Below are positions 55,583 to 64,000 of a stretch of 64,000 nt of DNA, piece by piece. Made by a program: the position numbers and the translations under genes. Numbering within the stretch: the first letter of the stretch is position 1; every line of letters starts with the position of its first letter. The notes beneath the pieces were generated by a model, which saw only the letters and a program-made list of their open reading frames with translations, did not search any database and was not told where the DNA came from. Origin of the DNA: Acinetobacter calcoaceticus ANC 3811 (lineage in GTDB: Bacteria; Pseudomonadota; Gammaproteobacteria; Pseudomonadales; Moraxellaceae); contig NZ_KB976986.1 in the NCBI RefSeq assembly GCF_000399665.1, positions 1,274,240 to 1,338,239 on the forward strand, written 5' to 3'.

Positions 55583-56998
55583 ATGGACTCATCGGCTGAG
55601 AAACCAAATAGTAGTTTTATTGAAAACCGAAGCATTGATTTTATTCCAGAAAATGAAAGACATGGCGGAGTGTTTGCTCAATTCACCCTCTGGTTTGGTG
55701 CTAATTTACAAATTACGGCCATTGTGACGGGTGCGCTAGCAGTTGTACTAGGTGGTGATGTTTTTTGGTCGATTATTGGTTTATTTGTGGGGCAATGTTT
55801 TGGTGCTGCTGTCATGGCTCTACATGCTGCTCAAGGTCCAAAACTAGGCCTGCCCCAAATGATTTCAAGTCGTGTTCAGTTTGGAGTATATGGTGCGTGT
55901 ATTCCAATCATACTCGTCTGCCTCATGTATCTTGGGTTTACCGCAACTGGTGAGGTGCTCGCGGGTAAAGCAATTGCACATCTCGCACATGTCAGCAATA
56001 CAACTGGCATCTTAATTTACGCATGTTTAATTATTATATTCGCAACCATTGGATATCGTTTAATTCATTTGGTAGGCAAAGTAGCCAGTATTATTGGTTT
56101 GATTGCTTTTGTGATTATTCTAACTCAAATCTTAGCGCTTTCTGATTTCTCCGAACTCTTAGCAGTACGTCATTTCAATTGGTCTTCATTTTTGTTAGCA
56201 GTTTCACTTTCTGCTTCTTGGCAAATCTCTTTTGGACCTTATGTTGCAGACTACTCCCGCTATCTTCCAACTAAAACCTCTTCATCTCGTGTTTTTTGGG
56301 CAGTTGGCTTAGGCTCTTTATTGGGCTCACAAATTTCTATGACCCTAGGCGTTTTGATCGCTCAGGTTGCAAACGGCAATTTTGTTGGAAATGAAGTTCA
56401 ATATGTTGTTGGCATGAACCCTATTGCCCTAGTCGTAACCTTTTTATATTTTAGTATTGCTTTTGGCAAAGTTACTCTGACGACCCTAAATGCTTATGGT
56501 AGTTTTATGTGCGTTGCTACGATTTGGAATAGTTTTAAATCGACAAATCAAATTTCAAAAATAACAAGATTACTCATTGTCCTTGCTATGGTTGTGATTT
56601 CTACTTTCATTGCAATTATAGGCGAGCACACATTCTTAAGTGCTTTTAAAGCATTTATTCTGTTTTTACTTACCTTCTTTATTCCATGGAGTGCCATCAA
56701 TCTAGTTGATTACTACTTTATATCTAAAGAAGAATGTGATGTTGATGCGCTCTATGATCCAAATGGCAAGTATGGCCGCTGGAATCGTATTGGTATTACC
56801 TGCTACTTTCTAGGTATTTTGATTCAACTGCCATTTATTGATAGTAAATTCTATACAGGACAAATTGCTGCGATGTTAGGAGGAGTCGATTTATCATGGC
56901 TGGTAGGACTGATCTCTACCGCAGTGATTTATTATATTTTCGCCAAAAAAGCTCAACTCAAGTTTTCAAAACAGTTAGTCATTGATCAAGTCAAATAA
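55583..56998 (+). CDS. NCS1-family nucleobase permease, cytosine permease-like
   Basis: A 471-residue permease with about 12 membrane helices. The N-terminal FTLWFGANLQITAIVTGALAVV and SASWQISFGPYVADYSRYLP are NCS1 signatures close to CodB and purine-cytosine permeases. No deaminase gene (codA) is adjacent, so the transported base cannot be fixed; cytosine, hydantoin or related compounds are possible. AAGGAGAG precedes the ATG. It is monocistronic. Confidence 0.85.
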   Translation: MDSSAEKPNSSFIENRSIDFIPENERHGGVFAQFTLWFGANLQITAIVTGALAVVLGGDVFWSIIGLFVGQCFGAAVMALHAAQGPKLGLPQMISSRVQFGVYGACIPIILVCLMYLGFTATGEVLAGKAIAHLAHVSNTTGILIYACLIIIFATIGYRLIHLVGKVASIIGLIAFVIILTQILALSDFSELLAVRHFNWSSFLLAVSLSASWQISFGPYVADYSRYLPTKTSSSRVFWAVGLGSLLGSQISMTLGVLIAQVANGNFVGNEVQYVVGMNPIALVVTFLYFSIAFGKVTLTTLNAYGSFMCVATIWNSFKSTNQISKITRLLIVLAMVVISTFIAIIGEHTFLSAFKAFILFLLTFFIPWSAINLVDYYFISKEECDVDALYDPNGKYGRWNRIGITCYFLGILIQLPFIDSKFYTGQIAAMLGGVDLSWLVGLISTAVIYYIFAKKAQLKFSKQLVIDQVK

Positions 56999-57005
56999 TG
57001 GAACT

Positions 57006-57039
57006 GGATAAGCTATCAAAGTCACATACCTTGATAGCC
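57006..57039. terminator. Weak hairpin between the permease and PACE genes
   Basis: GCTATCAA and TTGATAGC pair around an 18-base loop between convergent genes. No strong T run follows, so it is a tentative terminator. Confidence 0.5.
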
Positions 57040-57058
57040 TATTGATCTGATTTGGCGA

Positions 57059-57496
57059 CTATTCTTGTAATGCCTTAGTCTGTGCCGAAATAGGCAGTCC
57101 AAATAACTTATCAAAGCTCCAATTAAATATAAAAGTATAAATAGGAATAATGATAATAAAGGCCACATCTAACCAAAAAGCAGCAATTAGAGAAATATCC
57201 ATCCACCATGCAATAAGAGGAATTAAAAATAGGACTAAAGTAAGCTGAAAACCAATTGCATGTCCCACTCTACGCTTAACTGTACGAACATTACTGCTTT
57301 GTCTAGCTTCCCATTCCTCATATAAAATATTGTAGATAAAATTCCAAGTTACAGCGATGGTCGTAATCATGATAGACAGTGGCCCCGTATGTTCAATACT
57401 ATCACCTGCCAAAATCGCTAACCCTACTGATGAAATGATCATTCCAATGACTTCATAAAAAGAAACATAGACAATTCGACGCTTTACACCTTGCAT
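57059..57496 (-). CDS. PACE-family efflux pump
   Basis: A 145-residue, four-helix membrane protein of the Proteobacterial Antimicrobial Compound Efflux family (AceI prototype). Using the ATG at 57496 puts the conserved membrane glutamate at E15, as in AceI. Two bacterial transmembrane pair domains are visible, with WNFIYNILYEEWEAR and FNWSFDKLFG as paired family motifs. Substrates in the family include chlorhexidine, acriflavine and natural polyamines; the sequence is not AceI itself. It is divergent from a LysR gene. Confidence 0.88.
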   Translation of the reverse strand: MQGVKRRIVYVSFYEVIGMIISSVGLAILAGDSIEHTGPLSIMITTIAVTWNFIYNILYEEWEARQSSNVRTVKRRVGHAIGFQLTLVLFLIPLIAWWMDISLIAAFWLDVAFIIIIPIYTFIFNWSFDKLFGLPISAQTKALQE

Positions 57497-57585
57497 AATC
57501 AACAAACTCTGCTTAATTCTTTATATTTTAATTTCAGTCAAAATCATATATAAAGTTAATAGCTTTCAGTTCTACTGATATCAAA

Positions 57586-58470
57586 ATGAATTTTAATAGC
57601 GAAAATATTGAACTTTTTATTACCGTACTAGATACAGGATCTTTCTCTGCGGCCGCTCGTAAACTAAATCGAGTCCCCTCAGCAGTGAGTATGGCTATTG
57701 CTAATCTAGAAGTAGAATTGGGTTACACCTTATTTGAGCGTACTCCTCGAAAGGTCATTCCAACCGCTACAGCATTAGCTTTGGAACCTCAAGCGCGAAT
57801 TATTTCTGAACAACTTAGGCTATTTAGTACTCATGCTCATGAACTTTCTTTAGGGCTTGAAACTAAATTACGTATTGGTGTGGTCTCAGATGTAAATACC
57901 AAATTATTATTCTATTCAATAAAAAAGTTAGCTGATAAATTCCCATTATTAAATATAGAGGTTATTACCGCACCTCAAGATGACATCGTTAATTTACTTT
58001 ATAGGGAAGAAATTAGTCTTTGCTTAGCAGGTTCAGACCTCAATATAAAAATGCGTGAAAATTTGCAATTAGTAATGACTGAAACAGTCGTTGCTACTAT
58101 CTCGTCTAGTCATACTCTTCTACAAGAAAAAACAAAGCGGTTTTCTATTGAAGAGTTAATCAATATTAGACAAATTGTAGTAGCGAGTAGTGATCATGAA
58201 ATGACAGATTCGCGTTCAATTATTGGTGCAATGTACTGGAAAACGAATAGTCTACAAACCGCAATTAATATGGTTGAAGCAGGACTAGGTTGGGGGAATT
58301 TCCCTCTATCATTAGTACAAGAAAAAATCGATCAAGGTCAGTTAGTTCTTTTAGATTTTAAAAATACCAAAAATCATTTACCACTATCCATTTACTTAAT
58401 TTGGCTTCAAGATCGCCCCTTATCTAAAGCCGCTCGAGAACTCATTCAAATTATTCAAGAAAATTTATAA
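57586..58470 (+). CDS. LysR family regulator of the PACE pump
   Basis: A 294-residue LysR regulator. The helix-turn-helix SFSAAARKLNRVPSAVSMAIANLE (in part) is at residues 18-36, and the effector domain runs from about 90. Only 89 bases separate its start from that of the PACE gene, the same arrangement as AceR-AceI in A. baumannii. By analogy it activates the pump in response to the pump's substrate. The inference rests on position. Confidence 0.9.
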   Translation: MNFNSENIELFITVLDTGSFSAAARKLNRVPSAVSMAIANLEVELGYTLFERTPRKVIPTATALALEPQARIISEQLRLFSTHAHELSLGLETKLRIGVVSDVNTKLLFYSIKKLADKFPLLNIEVITAPQDDIVNLLYREEISLCLAGSDLNIKMRENLQLVMTETVVATISSSHTLLQEKTKRFSIEELINIRQIVVASSDHEMTDSRSIIGAMYWKTNSLQTAINMVEAGLGWGNFPLSLVQEKIDQGQLVLLDFKNTKNHLPLSIYLIWLQDRPLSKAARELIQIIQENL

Positions 58471-59755
58471 TTTCTTATACTGTAGCTCTGTACATACATG
58501 ATCTTTCTATAGTTTTACTTCTGATTATATATACTTACTTTTAAAATTCAGATTATTGCTCTTTCCTATTTCCCCATATTACAAAAAGCAAGAAGCCTAC
58601 TTTAAAAGCAGGCTTCTTACTGTATTTCAGGACTAAGCAATAGTTTTTTATTTTGGGAAAATACATTTGTACTTTATTAAAACCTAGCATTTTAGTCAAG
58701 AATAAAATCAATGAAATACAATCAATTGTACCCAGTGTGAAAGTAGTCACACTTTAAGTTTTATATAGAAAACACATTAGAAAAAGAAAGAAATTTCAAT
58801 TAAAAAAACTTCCAACTTCCCCACTAGAAAGTGCTAATTTTTTAATAAATTGAGATAAAGCTTTTAATGTTAAGATGTCTCTAACTTCATTTATTAAAAA
58901 TCATATTTACCCTTAAAGCTTTACCTATCACATATTAGATTTATTTTTTTAAAGACTTTAGTCTCGTAACATTTTCTGAGTAATTTACAATCATCTACCC
59001 TGCCTACAAACGTAAAAATTTGTATCTCCTAAAATAAAACTAATTTTATAAGTATGATCCTTTATTCTTATTTTTTAATATTAATTAGACTCTCTAATTC
59101 ATATCACTTAAAAATACTTACCTTTACTAGATTTATTACAGTTTCAATGAAATTTCAGAGAATAACTCAGATTAGTGTGATATAAAATTGACTATGATAC
59201 AACTCATCGACTCTATAAATATAATTTTTTTTGAAGCAATATTTTTTTAAACATTCAATGAAGACCAAATATTTCTTGAATTCATTTTATTTATAATACT
59301 TTCATTGTTTTATTAAAATAGTGTTTAATAAAAAATTGATAAATTGTGCATAAAACACACATATATAAATTATGCTTGTACTCTATTAGTTTGAGTGACC
59401 TTATCTAGTTTATATTTTTAGTAGTATTCAATCACCCTACAACTTGGTTGAATTTTAAACAATACCTATTTTAAATAGAATTAATGATTTGAACAGGATA
59501 GGCAATTAAATCTCACTCACTATAAACTTCTGGCTGGAATAAGTTCTAATTGATCGATAAATAACTAAGTCCACTTTACTCATGAAGTACTCATACGCTA
59601 GAATCACTCTCGCTCGTAATATTTAACCAAAATAACACAATCTTTTTTGGGTCCACTATGTGCCTACTTTAGAAAATGACTTGTGTTTAATTTAAAAATT
59701 GATTAGTATTGCACGCACTGAAAAGCCTTGAGATTAAAAGCTTTTCTGACTTATA
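58471..59755. other. 1.3 kb gene-free AT-rich region before the tRNA
   Basis: No credible gene. A minus-strand frame at 58553-58750 reads through a terminator-like hairpin and lacks family features. 58800-59400 is strongly AT-rich with only very short frames. The last 60 bases must hold the tRNA promoter. Such an unusual gap in a compact genome suggests decayed mobile DNA. Confidence 0.5.
58583..58618 (-). terminator. Orphan terminator-like hairpin on the minus strand
   Basis: AAGAAGCCT (58590-58598 complement) pairs with its inverse at 58610-58618, with an inner CTTT/AAAG pairing. On the minus strand it is followed by GCTTTTTG. No recognisable gene lies upstream of it, so it may belong to a lost gene. 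Confidence 0.55.
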
Positions 59756-59832
<77 letters not shown>

Positions 59833-59836
59833 AATA

Positions 59837-59877
59837 AAAAAACCACTTAGGTGTATTAATCCTAAGTGGTTTTTTTA
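59837..59877 (+). terminator. Terminator after the tRNA
   Basis: AAAAAACCACTTAGG pairs with CCTAAGTGGTTTTTT around TGTATTAAT and ends in T residues. Confidence 0.95.
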
Positions 59878-60090
59878 ATGCCTGCTCTCATGTAAGCAAT
59901 ATGTAAGCATCTTATCGATTTCTTAATTTTATTTGAAAAGTGTAGTTTTTAGCCAAAAATTAGCTAACTTATCTCACTCCTATTTATCTACATCTCATAG
60001 ACAACAAAACCTCAAAGATTTTAAACTTTGTTAATCATTCTAAATTCGTAAAATAGAATTAATAGCAATAATAATAATAAAGGTAAAAAT

Positions 60091-60720
60091 ATGTGCGCAA
60101 ACTATGAACCAATATCAAAAGACCGTGTACACCTTTTAGATCTATTCGAACCTACATTCGACTATAAAGCCGATGTTTATCCGGGTTACGACTGCCCTCT
60201 TATTTTCTCCAGAGATGGCCACATTGAATGGCGCCAAGTTAAGTTTGGCATGATTCCACCTTGGAACCATGATCTTAAGTTTTCTAAGTATACATATAAC
60301 GCTAGAACTGAGACGGTAGATAAAAAGCCGAGCTTCCGACATGCGTGGGCTAAAAGCCAGTTTGCATTAATACCTGTCAAAAAAATCTATGAACCAAAGT
60401 ACGTAAACGGTAAAGCACAACGTTGGGGAATTTATCGTGAAGATGGTTTACCTTTTACAGTGGCGGCAATTTATGATTCAACGGTGATTGATGGTAAACA
60501 AATTAGATCTATGTCGATGCTCACAATTAATGCTGATGGCCACCCTTTCATGAGCCAGTTTCATAAACCTGAAGATGAAAAGAGGTCGATTATCGTCATT
60601 CCCGAAGAGTATCGAGAGGATTGGTTGAACTGTAAAAAAGAAGATGCTGATCAATTTTTCTTTGAAATGCCGATCGGTGAATTTACTGCTAATTTTTTCC
60701 TAAAAATAGTAAAAAATTGA
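60091..60720 (+). CDS. SOS response-associated peptidase-fold protein (SRAP, YedK/HMCES)
   Basis: A 209-residue SRAP-domain protein that forms a covalent thiazolidine link to abasic sites in single-stranded DNA. C2, the reactive N-terminal Cys after Met removal, is present (MCANY). NARTET gives N70 and E74, IYEP gives E101 (position of the conserved Glu), and QFHKPEDEKR gives H158. The alternative reading as a peptidase is historical. It lies directly downstream of the tRNA and upstream of a polymerase V remnant, both DNA-damage themes. It ends just before a very long hairpin. Confidence 0.92.
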   Translation: MCANYEPISKDRVHLLDLFEPTFDYKADVYPGYDCPLIFSRDGHIEWRQVKFGMIPPWNHDLKFSKYTYNARTETVDKKPSFRHAWAKSQFALIPVKKIYEPKYVNGKAQRWGIYREDGLPFTVAAIYDSTVIDGKQIRSMSMLTINADGHPFMSQFHKPEDEKRSIIVIPEEYREDWLNCKKEDADQFFFEMPIGEFTANFFLKIVKN

Positions 60721-60726
60721 AAAATT

Positions 60727-60788
60727 AATAGAAATAGTAGAAATAATAACAACTGCTCAAGGCAGTTATTATTTCTACTATTTCTATT
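60727..60788. terminator. Very long perfect hairpin between SRAP and a membrane-protein gene
   Basis: A 24-base perfect inverted repeat: AATAGAAATAGTAGAAATAATAAC-type arm at 60727-60750 (first 20 bases AATAGAAATAGTAGAAATAA) and its complement at 60765-60788, around a 14-base loop. It sits between two convergent genes. A or T runs on both sides allow termination in both directions, but the stem is about twice the usual length. Confidence 0.8.
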
Positions 60789-60793
60789 GTTAT

Positions 60794-61201
60794 TTAATCA
60801 TTATCAAATATTTGCTGAATTACTATTGAAATCGTTGCAAATACGGCTGTGATTGCAAGCTTACCGTACCATAAACCAAACCACAATTTCTGTATACCTA
60901 GCCTAAAGTTATTTTCTCGTAAACCCGCCCAATCCAACAAATCATAACTTTCTGTTTTTAATGAATAAAATTCTAATAATGGATAAAAGCAGAAACTAAG
61001 TAATATACCAAAAATCAAATAGAACCAGTGCTTAGAATAGCCAGTATCCATATAGATTCTATATATAAAATAAGCACTTGAAGACCATACTATTAATAAA
61101 AATAAAGTATAAATTGCAGTTTTTAAATCAAAACCAAACTTTATGCTAAAATATAATAAAATTGCAAAAGAAATAGATATTAACAAAGCTACTATCTTCA
61201 T
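60794..61201 (-). CDS. Hypothetical four-helix membrane protein
   Basis: A 135-residue protein with about four hydrophobic helices (residues 3-22, 29-48, 59-76 and 108-130). Charged loops include RIYMDTGYSKHW and YSLKTESYDLLDW. No family is recognised and no enzyme motif is seen. It is AT-rich even at third positions, like the flanking DNA, in contrast to the core genes. The ATG at 61201 follows AGGAGC, a good ribosome-binding site. Confidence 0.7.
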   Translation of the reverse strand: MKIVALLISISFAILLYFSIKFGFDLKTAIYTLFLLIVWSSSAYFIYRIYMDTGYSKHWFYLIFGILLSFCFYPLLEFYSLKTESYDLLDWAGLRENNFRLGIQKLWFGLWYGKLAITAVFATISIVIQQIFDND

Positions 61202-61785
61202 TTTAAAAAGCTCCTATGGCTCGTAGTTAAATAATTGACCCTATATAATCAAAAAATTAAAAATTATTAAATAGAACAAACAATATTCTAAGTAACAAAA
61301 TATTTCAAAAAAATGATTACATTTTTAAAATTCAACCAAATTATTTTAAGGCGAGACTAATCAGTCTAGACTTAAAATAAGAAAAAATAAAAACCAATAG
61401 ATTAATGATTTATTCTAAAAATAAAATTATTATTTTAGAATCTATTTATTTTTATTAAATAAAATATTTTTCCCTACAAAACCAGCACGTTAATTTAAAT
61501 TAATCATTATAAATCAATCATTTGGAATTTAAATATTCAATTTCACCATATCAATATTTTAAGCATAATATTTTAAACTACACCCCCTTAAAACCATCAA
61601 AAAGATTAACTCTTAAAACCAACAAAATCTTTAATTCTTAAAAATATAATCATTAATATTATTAAATTAAAATATAACATATACCACAATTAAAACTTTA
61701 TAAAATACTATTTTAAAAGCATGTTTTGAGTTTTAAATAGATAATTAACTCATTCCGAGTGTTCATTTTCCGATCAATGGTGTGA
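61202..61785. other. Gene-free, extremely AT-rich stretch
   Basis: Nearly 600 bases, mostly A and T. It holds one inverted repeat, ATTCTAAAA at 61412-61420 and TTTTAGAAT at 61433-61441. No gene or mobile element end is recognised. It ends where the umuC remnant begins. Confidence 0.5.
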
Positions 61786-62082
61786 TCAGCAACAAGGATG
61801 TTGAACGAAATCTATAAAGAAGGAATTAAATATAAAAAGTGCGGTGTTGTGCTGACAGGTCTTGAGCCAAAATCTGGCCATACATATGACCTCTTAACTG
61901 ACTTTGCACATATACAGAAAAAAGAGTGCTTAATGCAGGCTATGGACGGTATCCATAGCAAGTTTGGAAAGAAGAAATTAGGAGTCGGACCGTGTTTTGT
62001 TCCTGGTCGGAATTGGTCTATGTCTCGGGATAAATTAAGTAAAAACCCTTTTAGGTGGGATCAGCCAACAATAGTTAAGTAA
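61786..62082 (+). pseudogene. C-terminal remnant of a UmuC-type DNA polymerase V subunit
   Basis: The readable frame starts in mid-protein as SATR-MLNEIYKEGIKYKKCGV and ends at a stop at 62082. It matches the C-terminus of UmuC (the DUF4113 region): YKKCGVVLTGLEPK, then LMQAMDGIHSKFGKKKLG, then NPFRWDQP as the closing tryptophan motif. Everything before it (palm, fingers, catalytic residues) is missing, and an in-frame TGA lies just upstream at 61783-61785. An ATG at 61798 could give a 94-residue peptide, but it would not be a polymerase. It is a truncated gene. Confidence 0.82.
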
Positions 62083-62398
62083 TATATGAATAAAATAAGG
62101 ATAAATTTTATAAGTCTTGAAAAAAATTAATTTTTAATACTTCTTCTGAAATATTTTACACAAATTACAACTTCTGGTTAAGAAGGCAGAATATATCCAA
62201 TATTTTTAATAGTGTAGAATCTTTTTTATTTAACTTATGATAAGTTAATTTGAATTGAGAGCATCACAAAAATCTAAGGTAAGAAGATGCCTCATTTACA
62301 AGAAATATTTTTCCAATTGAAAATATACAGCGCAATTTACCAAACCAATAGCACTAAATTAGATTTAAAGTTTCACTTACTAATTAGGAATAAAACTT
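62083..62398. other. Gene-free AT-rich spacer
   Basis: 316 bases with no recognisable gene. The last 60 bases hold the likely promoter and ribosome-binding site (TAGGAATAAAAC) for the next gene. Confidence 0.4.
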
Positions 62399-63676
62399 AT
62401 GAATAAAATTGAAATAATTGAGTCTATTTTATTAGATCTAAAAGAAAATCGACAAATTGTAAATGCTATCTTGAGTTTTGAAAAAGAATATAACCATGGG
62501 ATGATGAACGATCTACCTTATGAGGCTAGAAACAATTTTTATGAATTTTTTAGTGATTTTAAGTACAACAAGAAATATATAAAAAATGATGATTTAGAAA
62601 ATATTCATTATCTAATCAATAATTTATCAAATCATCTTGATGAATATTTATCAAATAATTCAGGTAAAACTCGAACTGCTCTTTTAACAATTATAAATAG
62701 CATGAGAACACTACCAAATATTAAAACATTTGATTTTTTACCTGTAGAGAGCTTCTCACAAAAGAGCAAAAGTAAGAATTCTCAATATATTGATCGCGGT
62801 ATCCTTTTATACCCTGGTAACGTGCAAGCAACCCAAAATGGTTTTACTCTGACTGAAGGAATGTCACAAGAAGATATGTTTTATTATGCGTTGTATTGGG
62901 ACAAAATAGTTGTATCTAGCAGCGTAGTCAATATCGATCTCCCTTGTGATTTAGAATTTATGCGTCAAGGTGTATTAGAAAAACTATATTCTTTACAGTA
63001 TCCAAAGAACTCACCTTACAAGTCTGGTGGTAATATACAAAATTTTGCAAGTCATGAACTTTGGGTTTTTGGTGATGTTGCCTCAGAAAAATTAAGAGCA
63101 GAAGGTGAAGATTGGACTATATGCCATGCAAATGGAGAGCCACAATATATGCCTGAGCATAAGAAAGATGCAAACATGACAAGGCTGCGTTTGTCTAAGT
63201 GCTTGCCCTATCCTATCGTCAATGATGAAAATAGTGTAGAAAAATTATTAAATTTTAAACTCAAAAGATCTGCAGAATTAGCAGCCTTACATGAGTCTAT
63301 TGATAACTTAATAGTCAAATTACCTAAAAATACGCTTCATGCTTTAAAAGAAAGTGAAATTAAACGTTTTAACAATGCTGTAGAAGAGTTAGATAAAACC
63401 TTATTGGAGCGATTCGCATTCACAGACAAAAGAAGTGTAGAATTTAATCTTAATTTTGATCCAATTAATATAATAGAGAGAGTTGGGGCAATTGGTACTG
63501 CTATTCTAGCGGATAATGGATTGAATACAGGCTTTCCTTACCTTACTACTGCAACTTTTTTAACTTCTTTAATATCTATACAGAAGGTTTTTGGTGTTAC
63601 TTTTAATCAATATGCTAAAGATGATATTAAACTTGAATATATATCAAAAGCAAAGTCTGCGAATATAATTCCATAA
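62399..63676 (+). CDS. Unknown 425-residue protein (resembles DUF6236)
   Basis: A large soluble protein with no signal peptide or membrane helix. The motif RGILLYPGNVQATQNG near residue 133 and MFYYALYWDKIVVSSS near 160 resemble, from memory, the DUF6236 family; this is tentative. Helical regions flank it on both sides, with RSAELAALHESIDNL at about 290. Low GC and its place in the tRNA-bounded segment suggest recent acquisition. No catalytic motif is seen. It may be part of an accessory function, but no partner gene is beside it. Confidence 0.6.
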   Translation: MNKIEIIESILLDLKENRQIVNAILSFEKEYNHGMMNDLPYEARNNFYEFFSDFKYNKKYIKNDDLENIHYLINNLSNHLDEYLSNNSGKTRTALLTIINSMRTLPNIKTFDFLPVESFSQKSKSKNSQYIDRGILLYPGNVQATQNGFTLTEGMSQEDMFYYALYWDKIVVSSSVVNIDLPCDLEFMRQGVLEKLYSLQYPKNSPYKSGGNIQNFASHELWVFGDVASEKLRAEGEDWTICHANGEPQYMPEHKKDANMTRLRLSKCLPYPIVNDENSVEKLLNFKLKRSAELAALHESIDNLIVKLPKNTLHALKESEIKRFNNAVEELDKTLLERFAFTDKRSVEFNLNFDPINIIERVGAIGTAILADNGLNTGFPYLTTATFLTSLISIQKVFGVTFNQYAKDDIKLEYISKAKSANIIP

Positions 63677-63841
63677 CTCTTCACTATGGTAGTTTTGGAA
63701 ATACCATGAAATAAAAGGTGAAGAGAAAAGGAGAATAATATATAAAATTTGAATTATTTTTTTCATCTTAAATTACCTAATAAATTTCATAAAATGCTTT
63801 AACACTAAACTCAACATTCACGTTTTTTTGATCATATGAAC

Positions 63842-63867
63842 TGTGCATTCTGATAATAGAATGCACA
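63842..63867. repeat. Perfect 10-bp inverted repeat near the right edge
   Basis: TGTGCATTCT and AGAATGCACA flank GATAAT. It lies 19 bases beyond the stop of the partial minus-strand gene. It has no T run on that strand, so it could be an operator or a structured 3' end. Confidence 0.6.
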
Positions 63868-63885
63868 ATAAAACTCGAACCCTCA

Positions 63886-64000
63886 TTACGAAACCCGATT
63901 AGATATCCAGCCAAAGAAAAATTGCTCTTGGCTTGGATTACGCTCACAAATTTCGATGTAGCGCTGCCCTTGCATGATATTAAGTACTCGCACTAATACC
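63886..64000 (-). CDS. Partial gene at window edge, unknown
   Basis: The last 37 residues of a minus-strand frame are visible: VLVRVLNIMQGQRYIEICER onward, ending FFFGWISNRVS and a stop at 63886-63888. The 5' end is outside the window. No family is recognised. The Gln/Arg-rich beta-like character is compatible with many phage or plasmid proteins, but that is only an impression. Its presence shows the segment continues beyond the window. Confidence 0.5.
   Translation of the reverse strand, partial: VLVRVLNIMQGQRYIEICERNPSQEQFFFGWISNRVS

Noticed and set aside
58553..58750. 65-codon minus-strand frame in the large gap
   Set aside because: It starts with GTG, has no family match and reads straight through a terminator-like hairpin, which real genes do not do.
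61798..62082. A novel 94-residue gene
   Set aside because: It matches only the C-terminal domain of UmuC and has a stop directly upstream of the shared region, so it is a remnant and not a new protein.

Overview
The window is chromosomal DNA of an Acinetobacter, most likely a member of the A. calcoaceticus-baumannii complex on the A. pittii / A. calcoaceticus side. Three things support this. The base composition is AT-rich. The gene order is typical of the genus (parB-parA-rsmG, murU-amgK opposite lptD-surA, putP-lrp-putA, fxsA-blaOXA-GNAT). The class D beta-lactamase sits in the intrinsic OXA-51 position, but from memory its sequence is closest to the OXA-213-like group. The species is an inference; no database search was possible.

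Layout. 1-3.7 kb (minus): the end of parB, then parA, rsmG and the murU-amgK peptidoglycan recycling pair. 3.8-7.6 kb (plus): lptD-surA, outer-membrane assembly. 7.7-10.4 kb (minus): fba, a small lipoprotein and pgk (glycolysis/gluconeogenesis). 10.5-12.7 kb: a DUF2237 gene, a Maf phosphatase and roxA. 13-17.3 kb: an orphan TetR and an orphan BigR-like ArsR regulator, then sstT, a DUF1275 gene and a DUF2058 gene. 17.6-22.3 kb: an ABC exporter with a MaoC protein, an AraC regulator with a lone gcvH, and an unusual sirtuin. 22.7-28.6 kb: a complete proline-use module (putP, Lrp-type regulator, putA). 28.6-38.8 kb: mixed housekeeping and hypothetical genes including trmA, an LRAT-like protein, yceI, an OsmC gene, tkt, metK and fxsA. 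39.3-41.4 kb: the OXA beta-lactamase, a GNAT and an XRE-cupin regulator. 41.6-46.5 kb: ruvC, the NAD(P)HX repair gene, queG, bioB and two unknown genes. 46.9-51.9 kb: a four-gene chaperone-usher pilus operon behind a very AT-rich leader. 52.4-58.5 kb: a 59-residue membrane protein, two LysR/transporter pairs (EamA, PACE), an unknown protein and an NCS1 permease.

58.5-64 kb looks like an accessory segment. It has a long gene-free stretch, a tRNA with anticodon CAT (probably Ile2), an SRAP/YedK gene, an unknown membrane protein, a C-terminal scrap of a UmuC polymerase, an unrecognised 425-residue protein and a partial minus-strand gene at the edge. No integrase, transposase, CRISPR array or complete mobile element is visible.

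I did not find a clearly new multi-gene system. The best leads are the Leu at the position of the OXA-51 active-site Trp in the beta-lactamase, the tRNA-bounded accessory tail with its umuC remnant and 24-bp perfect hairpin, a perfect TetR-type operator with no recognisable target gene, a persulfide-sensor-like ArsR with no sulfur genes beside it, and a zinc-less sirtuin that keeps a desuccinylase-type pocket.
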